Of a DNA stretch of 64,000 bases, positions 1 to 8,230 are shown piece after piece. Under the pieces are notes generated by a model. That model had not been told where the DNA came from. It saw nothing but the letters and a program-made list of their open reading frames with translations, and searched no databases. The stretch is from Rhodovastum sp963804495 (GTDB taxonomy: Bacteria > Pseudomonadota > Alphaproteobacteria > Acetobacterales > Acetobacteraceae), in NCBI GenBank assembly GCA_963804495.1, contig CAWDQN010000010.1:434001-498000 (forward strand). Direction: 5' to 3'. A program made the position numbers and the translations under genes. Within the stretch, counting starts at the first letter, position 1. The number at the start of each line of letters is the position of its first letter.

Positions 1-1
1 C

Positions 2-337
2 CCGTCCTGGCCGCTCGGCCATCTCGGCGCACGGTTGGACGAGGCGGTGACCCTCGATCCGTTGCATGTGTTCAATGCCGCAGGCATGCACTCCCGCCGC
101 GGTCCCCACGCCGCCGCCGAGGCGCCGGCGGACATGCGCGAGCCGCTGGCCACGCTGGGCCTCGCCTGGCCGGTGAGCATGGACGAGGTGAAGACCCGCT
201 ACAAGGAACTGGCCAAGCGCCACCACCCGGACGCCAACAACGGCGACCGGGCCGCCGAGGAACGTCTCAAGACCATCAATCTGGCCTATGCCGTGCTGCG
301 CTCCCGCCTCAATGAGCCGCGCGCCGCCGCCGGGTGA
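2..337 (+). CDS. J-domain (DnaJ-like) co-chaperone, C-terminal part
   Basis: The frame is open from the left edge, so the true start lies outside the window. The C-terminal 65 residues form a J domain: a helix with YKELAKRHHPDANN, carrying the HPD tripeptide that stimulates Hsp70 ATPase, and a last helix ending near LAYAVLRSRL. The J domain is at the C-terminus rather than the N-terminus, so this is a class III (DnaJ-C-like) protein, not DnaJ. It lies 77 bp upstream of cobS in the same direction; a small J-domain gene before cobS-cobT is common in Alphaproteobacteria. Its client is unknown. The family call is firm; any link to cobaltochelatase is inferred from position only. Confidence 0.85.
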   Translation, partial: PSWPLGHLGARLDEAVTLDPLHVFNAAGMHSRRGPHAAAEAPADMREPLATLGLAWPVSMDEVKTRYKELAKRHHPDANNGDRAAEERLKTINLAYAVLRSRLNEPRAAAG

Positions 338-414
338 CAGGGGCGTGACGGGCGCCTACCCTTCGCCTGCCCGCTTGTATACTGTGACGGCAAGAACCAC
401 GGGATGACTGGCTG

Positions 415-1431
415 ATGACCAAGGTTGCCGCCCTCTCCGAATCTCGCAGCACGCCCACCTCGGCGATCGACCTGCCCGACAGGATCGTCCATGCCCGCGA
501 GACCTTCGGTATCGACAGCGACATGCAGGTGCCCGGGTTTTCGCTGCGCACCGAGCACGTGCCCGACGTGGACCCGGCCTACCGCTTCGACCGCGAGACG
601 ACCTTGGCCATCCTGGCCGGCTTCGCCTTCAACCGCCGGGTGATGATCCAGGGCTACCATGGCACCGGCAAGTCCACCCATATCGAGCAGGTGGCGGCGC
701 GGCTGAACTGGCCGTGCATTCGCGTCAACCTCGACAGCCATATCAGCCGCATCGACCTGATCGGCAAGGACGCCATCGTCCTCAAGGACGGCAAGCAGGT
801 GACCGAGTTCCGTGAGGGCATCCTGCCGTGGACGCTGCAGCACGCCTGCGCGCTGGTGTTCGACGAATACGATGCCGGCCGGCCGGACGTGATGTTCGTC
901 ATCCAGCGGGTGCTGGAAGTCGAGGGCAAGCTGACCCTGCTCGACCAGAACCGGGTGATCCGCCCGCACCGCAGTTTCCGCCTGTTTTCAACCGCCAACA
1001 CGGTGGGTCTGGGCGACACGACAGGGCTCTACCATGGCACCCAGCAGATCAACCAGGGCCAGATGGACCGCTGGAATATTGTTGCGACGTTAAACTATCT
1101 GCCGCACGCGCAGGAGACCGAGATCGTGATGGCCAAGCTGGCGCTCGATCCCGCCAACAAGGCCGAGAAGAAGCGCATCGAGAGCATGGTGGCGCTGGCC
1201 GAACTCACCCGCGCCGGCTTCATCAATGGCGACATCTCCACCGTGATGTCGCCGCGCACGGTGATCACCTGGGCCGAGAACGCGCGCATCTTCGGCGATA
1301 TCGGCTTCGCCTTCCGCATGACCTTCCTGAACAAATGCGACGAGGCGGAGCGCAGCACGGTAGCCGAATACTACCAGCGTTGCTTCAACGAGGAACTGCC
1401 CACCGGCAGCCTGATCCGGCGCAGCGCCTGA
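415..1431 (+). CDS. cobS: Aerobic cobaltochelatase subunit CobS
   Basis: AAA+ ATPase of the CobN-CobS-CobT complex, which inserts cobalt into hydrogenobyrinic acid a,c-diamide with ATP hydrolysis in the aerobic cobalamin pathway. The 338-residue length fits the family. The Walker A loop is GYHGTGKST at residues 80-88, Walker B is LVFDEYD near 147-153, and the sensor region FSTANTVG follows. The N-terminal acidic segment with DVDPAYRFD is typical of CobS. cobT starts 31 bp downstream, so the two are probably one transcript. CobN is not in the window. A weak purine-rich stretch precedes the ATG at 415. No anomaly is seen. Confidence 0.96.
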   Translation: MTKVAALSESRSTPTSAIDLPDRIVHARETFGIDSDMQVPGFSLRTEHVPDVDPAYRFDRETTLAILAGFAFNRRVMIQGYHGTGKSTHIEQVAARLNWPCIRVNLDSHISRIDLIGKDAIVLKDGKQVTEFREGILPWTLQHACALVFDEYDAGRPDVMFVIQRVLEVEGKLTLLDQNRVIRPHRSFRLFSTANTVGLGDTTGLYHGTQQINQGQMDRWNIVATLNYLPHAQETEIVMAKLALDPANKAEKKRIESMVALAELTRAGFINGDISTVMSPRTVITWAENARIFGDIGFAFRMTFLNKCDEAERSTVAEYYQRCFNEELPTGSLIRRSA

Positions 1432-1462
1432 GGCAGCACGGGACGGGGGAGCGACGGCACGA

Positions 1463-3343
1463 ATGAACGGCGGCGCCAGCAAGGACAATACGCGCTCGGA
1501 AGAATTCAAACGCGCCACCGCCGGCGTGTTGCGCGCCATCGCCGAAAGCAACGAGGTGCAGGTGGCTTTCCAGCCCGGCCCGTGCGGCCTGGCCGGCAAG
1601 CGCGCGCGTCTGCCGCTGCCCACCCGCGCTTTGCCGGCCGCTGAAATGGCCCGGCTGCGCGGCGCCGCCGACAGTCTGGCCCTGCGCCTGCGCCACCACG
1701 ACGACGCCGTGCACGCCGCCCGCATGCCGGCCCGCCGCGAGGCGCGCGACGTTTACGACCAGCTCGAGCAGGCCCGTGTCGAGGTGGTCGGGGGGCAGTA
1801 CATGGCCGGCGTGGCCGCCAACCTTCGCACCCGGCTGGCCGATGAATGCGAGGCCGAGGGCTACGACCGCATGGTCCGCAAGGACCAGTTGCCGGTGGCG
1901 GCGGCGCTGTCCATGCTGGCGCGCGAGCGCATGTCGGGCGAAGCCTCGCCGGAGGCGGCGCGCCGGGTGCTGGACTTATGGCGTGGCACCCTGGGCGAGG
2001 TCGCCGACCAGGCGCTGGCCGAGATGGCGGCGGCGCGCGACAATCAGGCCGCCTACACCCGTGCCGCCCGCAAGCTGCTTGCCGCCCTCGATCTTGCCGA
2101 GGCGGAGGTGGATGCGGAGCCGGAGAATGACGAAAGCGGCGACGATGCCGGCGAGCAGTCCGGCCAGCAGGACAATTCGCAGGACGGCGAGGGGCAAAGC
2201 GAGTCCGACGCCGACAGCACCCTCGGCGCCCAGCCCGAGCAGATGGAGGGAAAGGCCTCCGACGACAACTCCGGCGACGACAGCGACGAGAATGCCGCCA
2301 CGGCCGAGGGTGAGGACCGTCCGGGCGGCCCGCAGCCGCGTCGCGAGCGGCCCTTGGTGGACAGCGACAGCGGCTACCGCGCCTATGTCCGCGCCTTCGA
2401 CGAGGAGGTGTCGGCCGAGGATCTGTGCGATCCCGAGGAACTCACACGGCTGCGTCAGCAGCTCGATCAGCAGTTGCAGCATTTGCAGGGCGTGGTGGCG
2501 AAACTCGCCAACCGTTTGCAGCGGCGGCTGCTGGCGCAGCAGACCCGCGCCTGGGATTTCGATCTCGAGGAAGGGCTGCTGGATGCCGGGCGGCTGGCGC
2601 GGGTGGTGGTGAACCCGCTGCAGGCGCTGTCCTACAAGCGCGAGCGCGACACCGATTTCCGCGACACGGTGGTGACGCTGCTGATCGACAATTCCGGCTC
2701 GATGCGCGGCCGGCCGATCACGGTGGCGGCCATGTGCGGTGACATTCTGGCGCGCACGCTGGAGCGTTGCGCGGTGAAGGTCGAAGTGCTCGGCTTCACC
2801 ACGCGGGCCTGGAAGGGCGGGCAGAGCCGCGAGCGCTGGGTGGCCGAGGGCAAGCCGCGCAATCCCGGACGGCTGAACGATTTGCGCCACATCATCTACA
2901 AATCGGCCGACGCGCCCTGGCGCCGCAGCCGCAAGAATCTCGGCCTCATGTTGCGCGAAGGGCTGCTGAAGGAAAATATCGACGGCGAGGCGCTGCTCTG
3001 GGCGTATCGCCGCCTGCTGCTGCGCGGCGAGCACCGACGCATTCTCATGGTCATCAGCGATGGCGCGCCGGTGGATGACTCGACCTTGTCGGTGAATCCA
3101 GGAAACTACCTGGAGAAGCATTTGCGCGAGACGATCCGCGACATCGAGGCGCGCGACACGGTGGAGCTGATCGCCGTGGGTATCGGTCACGACGTGACGC
3201 GCTATTATCGCCGCGCGGTGACCATCGTGGATGCCGAGGAGCTGGGCGGCACGATGATGAAGAAGCTCACCGAGTTGTTCGACGAGGACGCGGCGGTGGC
3301 CTGGGCGCGGGCGGCGAGCGAACGGTCGGCGCTGGTGGCGTGA
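1463..3343 (+). CDS. cobT: Aerobic cobaltochelatase subunit CobT
   Basis: Second AAA+-associated subunit of cobaltochelatase, 626 residues as usual for CobT. It has an N-terminal helical domain, a very acidic low-complexity linker at about residues 215-300 (runs of D, E, S, G and Q), and a C-terminal von Willebrand A domain. The metal-binding MIDAS motif DNSGSM lies near residues 408-413. A conserved DGAPVDDSTLS segment follows near 535. CobT forms a two-tiered ring with CobS and contacts CobN through its MIDAS. The gene follows cobS in an apparent operon, with a GGGGGAG ribosome-binding site 11 nt before the ATG. No terminator is obvious after the stop. Confidence 0.95.
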   Translation: MNGGASKDNTRSEEFKRATAGVLRAIAESNEVQVAFQPGPCGLAGKRARLPLPTRALPAAEMARLRGAADSLALRLRHHDDAVHAARMPARREARDVYDQLEQARVEVVGGQYMAGVAANLRTRLADECEAEGYDRMVRKDQLPVAAALSMLARERMSGEASPEAARRVLDLWRGTLGEVADQALAEMAAARDNQAAYTRAARKLLAALDLAEAEVDAEPENDESGDDAGEQSGQQDNSQDGEGQSESDADSTLGAQPEQMEGKASDDNSGDDSDENAATAEGEDRPGGPQPRRERPLVDSDSGYRAYVRAFDEEVSAEDLCDPEELTRLRQQLDQQLQHLQGVVAKLANRLQRRLLAQQTRAWDFDLEEGLLDAGRLARVVVNPLQALSYKRERDTDFRDTVVTLLIDNSGSMRGRPITVAAMCGDILARTLERCAVKVEVLGFTTRAWKGGQSRERWVAEGKPRNPGRLNDLRHIIYKSADAPWRRSRKNLGLMLREGLLKENIDGEALLWAYRRLLLRGEHRRILMVISDGAPVDDSTLSVNPGNYLEKHLRETIRDIEARDTVELIAVGIGHDVTRYYRRAVTIVDAEELGGTMMKKLTELFDEDAAVAWARAASERSALVA

Positions 3344-3662
3344 AAGCTTCGGTTCCAAAGGCGAAGCCCCAAGGTGGTCTCAACGGGCAAAGTCCGTAGC
3401 GCCGAAGCCGTCCTGCCTGCGCTGGGAGGGTGTGGGGCCAACGGTCGCATCGGAAACTGAGGAACTGTCACATCGCTGTAATTGCATGCCCGCCATCATT
3501 GCACTACAGCCCTGGATGTCTGACATGCCGGTCCACAGGGTCCGGACGCTCTTGTTTTGACATCGCATTTCGCGGTCGGTGGGGGGGAATTTGGGCGTCG
3601 AATGGTGGGAGGCGGGCATAGAAACCAGGTCGCGCGGTCCGGTCTTGATCGACGTCTGACCC
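3344..3662 (+). other. Intergenic region cobT to first porin gene
   Basis: 319 bp without a supportable gene. A short inverted repeat, GCTTCG at 3346-3351 and CGAAGC at 3362-3367, follows the cobT stop but has no T-run. A TTGACA hexamer lies at 3557-3562 without a convincing -10 at the right spacing. The porin promoter must be here or extend from cobT. Confidence 0.5.
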
Positions 3663-5096
3663 ATGCGCGCCCTTGTCGCCCCAGATTTCAAGCCGGCCCG
3701 CCAGCGGCATCGCGCACCGAAAAGCGCGGCATTTATTGCCTGCGTGGCGTTGGCTCTGTTGGCCACGCCAGATGGGGGGCATGCGCAGACAACCGCCCCG
3801 ACGCCGGAACCGCAGCCCAGCGAGACGGGGCCCGGTCAGACCGAACAGATGACCGAGGAGCAATGGGCGATCCACGGTCAGAGCACCTATGTCTGGCAGT
3901 ATCAGCCGGCCTTCCGCTCTCCCTATGCGGGCGCGCACAGCCTGCCGGGTGATGAGAATGGCCGGGAAACCTTTGATATCACCCTCTATGGTGGTTTTCG
4001 TCCGTGGCGAGGCGCCGAGATCTGGGTCAATCCTGAAATCGACCAGGGGTTCGGGCTGGGCAACAGCTTCGGTGTCGCCGGCTATCTCAGCGGCGAGGCC
4101 TACAAGATCGGCCAGACCGACCCGTATTTCCGGGTTGCGCGGGCATTCTTCCGCCAGACCATCGACCTGGGCGGAGAAAGCGAAACCGTTGACCCCGACC
4201 TGAACCAGCTTGGCGGCACGCAGACGGCGAACCGGGTGGTGATCACCATCGGCAAATACGCCGTCACCGACATATTCGACGTGAACCAGTATGCGCATGA
4301 CCCGCGTGGCGATTTTCTGAACTGGACGATCCTGGATCTGGGAACCTTCGATTACGCGGCGGATTCCTGGGGTGCGACCTACGGCGCCGCGGCGGAGTGG
4401 TATCAGGGACGCTGGGCCGCCAGGATCGGAGCCTTCGACCTGACCAACATGCCGAACAGCGCCTTCCTCAATTTCCCGCTGTTGCAACAGAACCAATTCG
4501 TCGCCGAATTGGAAGAGCGGCACCACCTGTGGGATCAGCCCGGCAAGCTCAAGGTTCTGTCCTGGGCCACCTTCGCCAGTCTCGGCAGCTACAACGACGC
4601 GGTCGCCATGGGTGCGGCTACCGGGCAGACGCCCGACACCGGCGCCGTACGGCACTGGCAGAGCAAATATGGGGTGGGGATCAACCTGGAACAGCAGATC
4701 ATTCCCGATCTCGGCATGTTCGCCCGCGCCGGTTGGTCGCAGGGAAGCGTGGAGGAGGTTGATTTCACCGATGTTGACCAGTCGGTGTCGCTCGGTTTTT
4801 CCCTGGCCGGCACGCGTTGGGGGCGGCCGGATGACAAGGTGGGGCTGGCCGGCGTCATCAATCAGATTTCCCATGCCGCGAAGGAATATTTTGCCGCGGG
4901 CGGACTGGGCGGGATCATCGGTGACGGACAACTGCCGAAGGCAGGCCCAGAGCAGATACTTGAGACGTATTACGATTTTGCGGCCTTCAGCTTCGCCAAT
5001 GTCAGCGCAGATTATCAGTTCGTAAATAACCCGGCCTATAACCGCGAGCGGGGTCCGGTGTCTGCCTTCGCGCTTCGCCTGCATGCACAGTTCTGA
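3663..5096 (+). CDS. OprB-family carbohydrate porin (copy 1)
   Basis: Outer-membrane beta-barrel porin of the OprB (carbohydrate-selective) family, 477 residues, expected to pass sugars into the periplasm. Residues 20-41 form a Sec signal peptide ending HAQ, followed by a P/Q/T-rich linker. The barrel region carries family patterns: GAEIWVNPEIDQGFGL, TIGKYAVTDIFDVNQYAHDP, DFLNWTILDLGTFDYAADSW, and a C-terminal strand ending in F (RLHAQF), as expected for the BAM signal. It is the first of three porin genes in 6 kb and very similar along its length to the second. No good Shine-Dalgarno precedes the ATG, so the start is moderately certain. The substrate cannot be told from sequence. Confidence 0.9.
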   Translation: MRALVAPDFKPARQRHRAPKSAAFIACVALALLATPDGGHAQTTAPTPEPQPSETGPGQTEQMTEEQWAIHGQSTYVWQYQPAFRSPYAGAHSLPGDENGRETFDITLYGGFRPWRGAEIWVNPEIDQGFGLGNSFGVAGYLSGEAYKIGQTDPYFRVARAFFRQTIDLGGESETVDPDLNQLGGTQTANRVVITIGKYAVTDIFDVNQYAHDPRGDFLNWTILDLGTFDYAADSWGATYGAAAEWYQGRWAARIGAFDLTNMPNSAFLNFPLLQQNQFVAELEERHHLWDQPGKLKVLSWATFASLGSYNDAVAMGAATGQTPDTGAVRHWQSKYGVGINLEQQIIPDLGMFARAGWSQGSVEEVDFTDVDQSVSLGFSLAGTRWGRPDDKVGLAGVINQISHAAKEYFAAGGLGGIIGDGQLPKAGPEQILETYYDFAAFSFANVSADYQFVNNPAYNRERGPVSAFALRLHAQF

Positions 5097-5277
5097 AGCG
5101 CACGCACTGGCGGCGGTCCGGCGATGCTATCGTCGTCCCCCGAGCGCAGCCGGAGCTCCCCGGGCGCGGCGATGAACAGGACCGGCGATCGGATGGACCA
5201 ATCCTCGGTGCGTTGCCGGTCAGTGCAACACGCCGTAACATGACCTGTGGCAAGCGACTGATCTCGAGGGATCGGAC

Positions 5278-6141
5278 ATGATACCGGCACCTGCGTATCC
5301 AAGGCTTCTGGCGAACCGGCAGCCATGCCGGCCGGAGGCCGGGCGAAGCCGGGGTTACGCGATTATTCAACCCACAGCGTGGCTTGGGCTAGCCGCCGTC
5401 GCACTGGTGCTGACCGGCTGTGCGCCACCTTCCGCCGACACACCCATGAGCCAGCCGGTCGTGGCGATGGAGGCGCCCTGGGGCCCGTTTTCCCGCCAGT
5501 GCGATCGCACACGGGTCTCGCATACGGCGAACCGCTGGCGCCTAGGGGAGACGGAAGTTTCCCAGGTCTACGAAACCTGCGTCGGGTTCTCGGTCATGAC
5601 CTCCGGCCAGAATGTCGCGGATATCACCGCCAGCGTCGGGCAGCCGAACCAGCCATTCTCCTCGGTGGTCGTGCGTATCCAGCGCAGGACGGACGGCATT
5701 GCCCGGCCGGCAGCCCCGGGTGACACCGGACTGCTCGCGCAGGGGTCGGACGTCCCGGGGGCCGCCGAGATTCTGGCCCGCGATATCGGCCTGACGGCAC
5801 GGCAGATGGTCAATCCGAACGAGAATTTGGAACTGCCGGTGCGGCTTTCGGTGCCGTTTCCGTTAGATGTCGTACTATCATGCCATCCGGATGGCATGCA
5901 TCGCGAGCATGGGCGCGACACCTTGGTCTTCTCGTGCCTGCTGGATCAAAAGGTGATCACGGATCATCTCGACGCGCGCGTGCAATTGGCGGGCGTGGAG
6001 CAGATCGACGTTCAGACAGGCATCCGGCTGTTCGGGGTGCTGGCCGGCAGTTTGAGCGGGCGGAAACGTCTGAACGAAGAATCCGCGTGGCACTCGGCCG
6101 AGGAGCGGCTTCTGTACCGCCGGGCAACGGAGTTCGAGTAG
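5278..6141 (+). CDS. Putative outer-membrane or periplasmic lipoprotein, unknown function
   Basis: 287-residue protein with a type II signal: hydrophobic stretch AWLGLAAVALVLTGC, lipobox LTGC, Cys at about residue 48. The n-region is long (about 30 residues), but the ATG at 5278 has AGGG 8 nt upstream and no better in-frame start is seen. The mature part has four further cysteines that could form disulfides (QCDRTR, YETC, LSCHPDG, FSCLLD). I recognise no domain. It sits between two porin genes in the same direction, so a role at the envelope is likely, but a link to the porins is inference. A large palindromic element begins directly after its stop codon. Confidence 0.7.
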   Translation: MIPAPAYPRLLANRQPCRPEAGRSRGYAIIQPTAWLGLAAVALVLTGCAPPSADTPMSQPVVAMEAPWGPFSRQCDRTRVSHTANRWRLGETEVSQVYETCVGFSVMTSGQNVADITASVGQPNQPFSSVVVRIQRRTDGIARPAAPGDTGLLAQGSDVPGAAEILARDIGLTARQMVNPNENLELPVRLSVPFPLDVVLSCHPDGMHREHGRDTLVFSCLLDQKVITDHLDARVQLAGVEQIDVQTGIRLFGVLAGSLSGRKRLNEESAWHSAEERLLYRRATEFE

Positions 6142-6165
6142 GGGCTGCGGCGAAGCGAAGTTCGG

Positions 6166-6226
6166 CCATGGGCTCCGCCCCTGGACCCCGCCAAGGGCCG
6201 AGAGGCCCTTGGAACCCATTGCTTTT
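6166..6226 (+). repeat. Dispersed two-hairpin intergenic repeat, copy 1
   Basis: It contains GGGCTCCGCCCCTGG, then CCCCGCCAAGGGCCGAG, then AGGCCCTTGGAACCCATTG. The second hairpin pairs CCAAGGG with CCCTTGG. Five other copies occur in the window at 20311, 22707, 29731, 38560 and 51719, all between genes. Confidence 0.8.
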
Positions 6227-6230
6227 AAAC

Positions 6231-6294
6231 AGTTGTCATACGAGGGGATAAGGCGGTGAACCGGTTCACCCCCTTATCCCCTCGTATGACAACT
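6231..6294. repeat. 64-bp near-perfect palindrome
   Basis: The left arm starts AGTTGTCATACGAGGGGATA at 6231 and reads to 6262. The right arm (6263-6294) ends with the reverse complement, TATCCCCTCGTATGACAACT. The arms are 32 nt with a single mismatch and meet at AACC/GGTT without a loop. Similarity continues a few bases outward (TTAAAC against TTAGAC). As RNA it would fold into one of the longest hairpins in the window. There is no T-tract, so it is not a standard terminator. Confidence 0.9.
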
Positions 6295-6613
6295 GTCTAA
6301 GTAGCGCGGCCCAGGGGCCACTCGGCTCCAGGCCTTGCCTCGCTTCGCCGCCCCTTGTGCCGCCTCACGCCTGCATGGTATCGCTGTCTAGATGCAAATT
6401 ATTCGCATTTGCAGTTTCTGGGCCGGCAATGGCTTTTGTGGGAATGAAACACCAACCCCCCTTGGCGCCTGATTCGCCGAAGCGGCGAGCGCCAGTGCCG
6501 CCGCGCGACGCCTGCTCCCCTCGGCGCCCGCAAAGCAATTGCCGCGCGCGAGTGGCATCGAAGAAAATGTGCATTTTTTCAAAAATTTTCATATCGTTCC
6601 GATCAGAGGGACC

Positions 6614-8065
6614 ATGCGCCAGATGAAAATGTCCGTGCATGTTCGAAAATCACATTTCATCGGCCCACAGCGTCTGCTCCGCCCGTTGAGCGCGTGCATC
6701 TTCCTTTTGCTTGCCGTTCGCGCCATGTCGCCGGCGCATGCGGCCACTCAGCCGCCGGACGGGGCAGCCGACCAGCCGCAATCCCCGAATGCAACCGCAC
6801 AACCACAGCCGGATGCCCCGGCACCCCAGCAATGGGCCATCCACGGTCAGAGCACCACTGTCTGGGCGTATCAGCCGGCGTTCCGCTCGTCCTATGAGGG
6901 GGCGCACAGCCTGCCGGCGGCGGCGAATGGCCGCGAAACCTTCGATCTGACGATCTTCGCCGGCGTCCGACCGTGGCAGGGAGCCGAGATCTGGGTCAAT
7001 CCGGAAATCGACCAGGGCTTCGGGCTGGGCAACACTTTCGGTGTTGCCGGGTATCTCAGCGGCGAGGCCTACAAGCTCGGCGCGACCGACCCCTATGCAA
7101 GGCTGGCACGCGCTTTCTTCCGTCAGACCATCGATCTGGGCGGCGAAAGCGAGGCGGTCGACCCTGGCGCGAACCAGCTTGGCGGCACCCAGTCCGCCGA
7201 CCGCGTCGTGTTCACCATCGGCAAGTTTCCGCTCACCGACATGTTCGATGGCAACCAATATGCGCATGACCCGCGCGCCGACTTCCTGAACTGGTCGATC
7301 CTCGACCTGGGAACCTTCGACTACGCGGCGGATTCCTGGGGCTCGACCTACGGCGCCGCGGCGGAGTGGTACCAGGGACGCTGGACCGCGAGGGTCGGGG
7401 CATTCGACCTGACCAACATCCCGAACAGCGCGTATCTGAATATTCCGCTGTTGCAGCAGACCCAGTACGTTGCGGAACTGGAAGAGCGGCATACGCTATG
7501 GAGCAGGCCCGGCAAGCTCAAGGCGCTGTACTGGATCAGCTTCGGCAATCTCGGCACTTACAACGACGCGCTTGCCCTGGGGGCGGCGACCGGCCAGACG
7601 CCCTCGACGGGCGACGTGCGCCACTGGCGGAGCAAATACGGTGTGGGACTGAATCTGGAACAGCAGATCACCGCCGATCTCGGCGTTTTCGCCCGCGCCG
7701 GCTGGTCGCAGGGCAGCGTGGAGGAAGACGAGTTCACCGATATCAACCAATCGGTATCGTTCGGCGTGTCGCTGACCGGCAGGCGCTGGGGGCGGCCGAA
7801 CGATACGGTAGGACTGGCGGGCGCGATCAATCAGATTTCCCATGCCGGCAAGGAGTATCTGGCCGCCGGCGGTCTGGGCGGGATCATCGGCGACGGGCAA
7901 CTGCCGAAAGCGGGGCCGGAGCAGATCCTCGAGACGTATTACGACTTTGCGGCATTCAGCTTCGCGAATGTTGCCGCTGACTACCAGTTTGTCAACAACC
8001 CGGCCTATAACCGCCAGCGTGGCCCCGTATCCGTCTTCTCGTTGCGGTTACATGCGGAATTCTGA
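6614..8065 (+). CDS. OprB-family carbohydrate porin (copy 2)
   Basis: 483-residue porin, near-duplicate of the protein from 3663-5096: most residues match from AIHGQST through the C-terminal strand RLHAEF. The start at 6614 is chosen because GAGGG lies a few bases upstream and the signal peptide (CIFLLLAVRAMSPAHA) then has a normal n-region; an earlier TTG at 6539 would add 25 non-signal residues. A P/Q-rich linker follows the signal peptide as in copy 1. Shared motifs include NPEIDQGFGLGN, RQTIDLGGESE and DFLNWSILDLGTFDYAADSW. A tandem duplication is the simplest origin. The palindromic element lies between it and the lipoprotein gene. The substrate is unknown. Confidence 0.9.
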   Translation: MRQMKMSVHVRKSHFIGPQRLLRPLSACIFLLLAVRAMSPAHAATQPPDGAADQPQSPNATAQPQPDAPAPQQWAIHGQSTTVWAYQPAFRSSYEGAHSLPAAANGRETFDLTIFAGVRPWQGAEIWVNPEIDQGFGLGNTFGVAGYLSGEAYKLGATDPYARLARAFFRQTIDLGGESEAVDPGANQLGGTQSADRVVFTIGKFPLTDMFDGNQYAHDPRADFLNWSILDLGTFDYAADSWGSTYGAAAEWYQGRWTARVGAFDLTNIPNSAYLNIPLLQQTQYVAELEERHTLWSRPGKLKALYWISFGNLGTYNDALALGAATGQTPSTGDVRHWRSKYGVGLNLEQQITADLGVFARAGWSQGSVEEDEFTDINQSVSFGVSLTGRRWGRPNDTVGLAGAINQISHAGKEYLAAGGLGGIIGDGQLPKAGPEQILETYYDFAAFSFANVAADYQFVNNPAYNRQRGPVSVFSLRLHAEF

Positions 8066-8230
8066 CCAAGCGGAACAGACATGCGCGCCTTGGGCGGCGT
8101 CGTGGCAGAAAAGATCTCTGGGATAATCATATCATACACGGATTTGTATCTCCGTCCTCCTTGCCTTAGCCTGCTTGCGTGCGACCGGATGGGCGCACCC
8201 GGCCGCGCCGATCCGATGCCCGAGGCGGAT

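Larger units (their letters stand above)
6142..6353. repeat. Composite imperfect inverted-repeat element after the lipoprotein gene
   Basis: The outer arms are GGGGCTGCGGCGAAGCGA at about 6142-6159 and, on the other strand, GGGGCGGCGAAGCGA at about 6340-6354. Inside them are a copy of the dispersed two-hairpin repeat (6166-6226) and a 64-bp near-perfect palindrome (6231-6294). The outer symmetry is imperfect and judged by eye. It resembles a small non-autonomous palindromic element or a large terminator structure. It carries no ORF of its own. Confidence 0.55.

Noticed and set aside
3557..3562. TTGACA as a -35 for porin 1
   Set aside because: No acceptable -10 at 16-18 bp.
3504..5084. Long minus-strand open frame opposite porin 1
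   Set aside because: Antisense of a clear porin; a GC-rich shadow frame with no domain.
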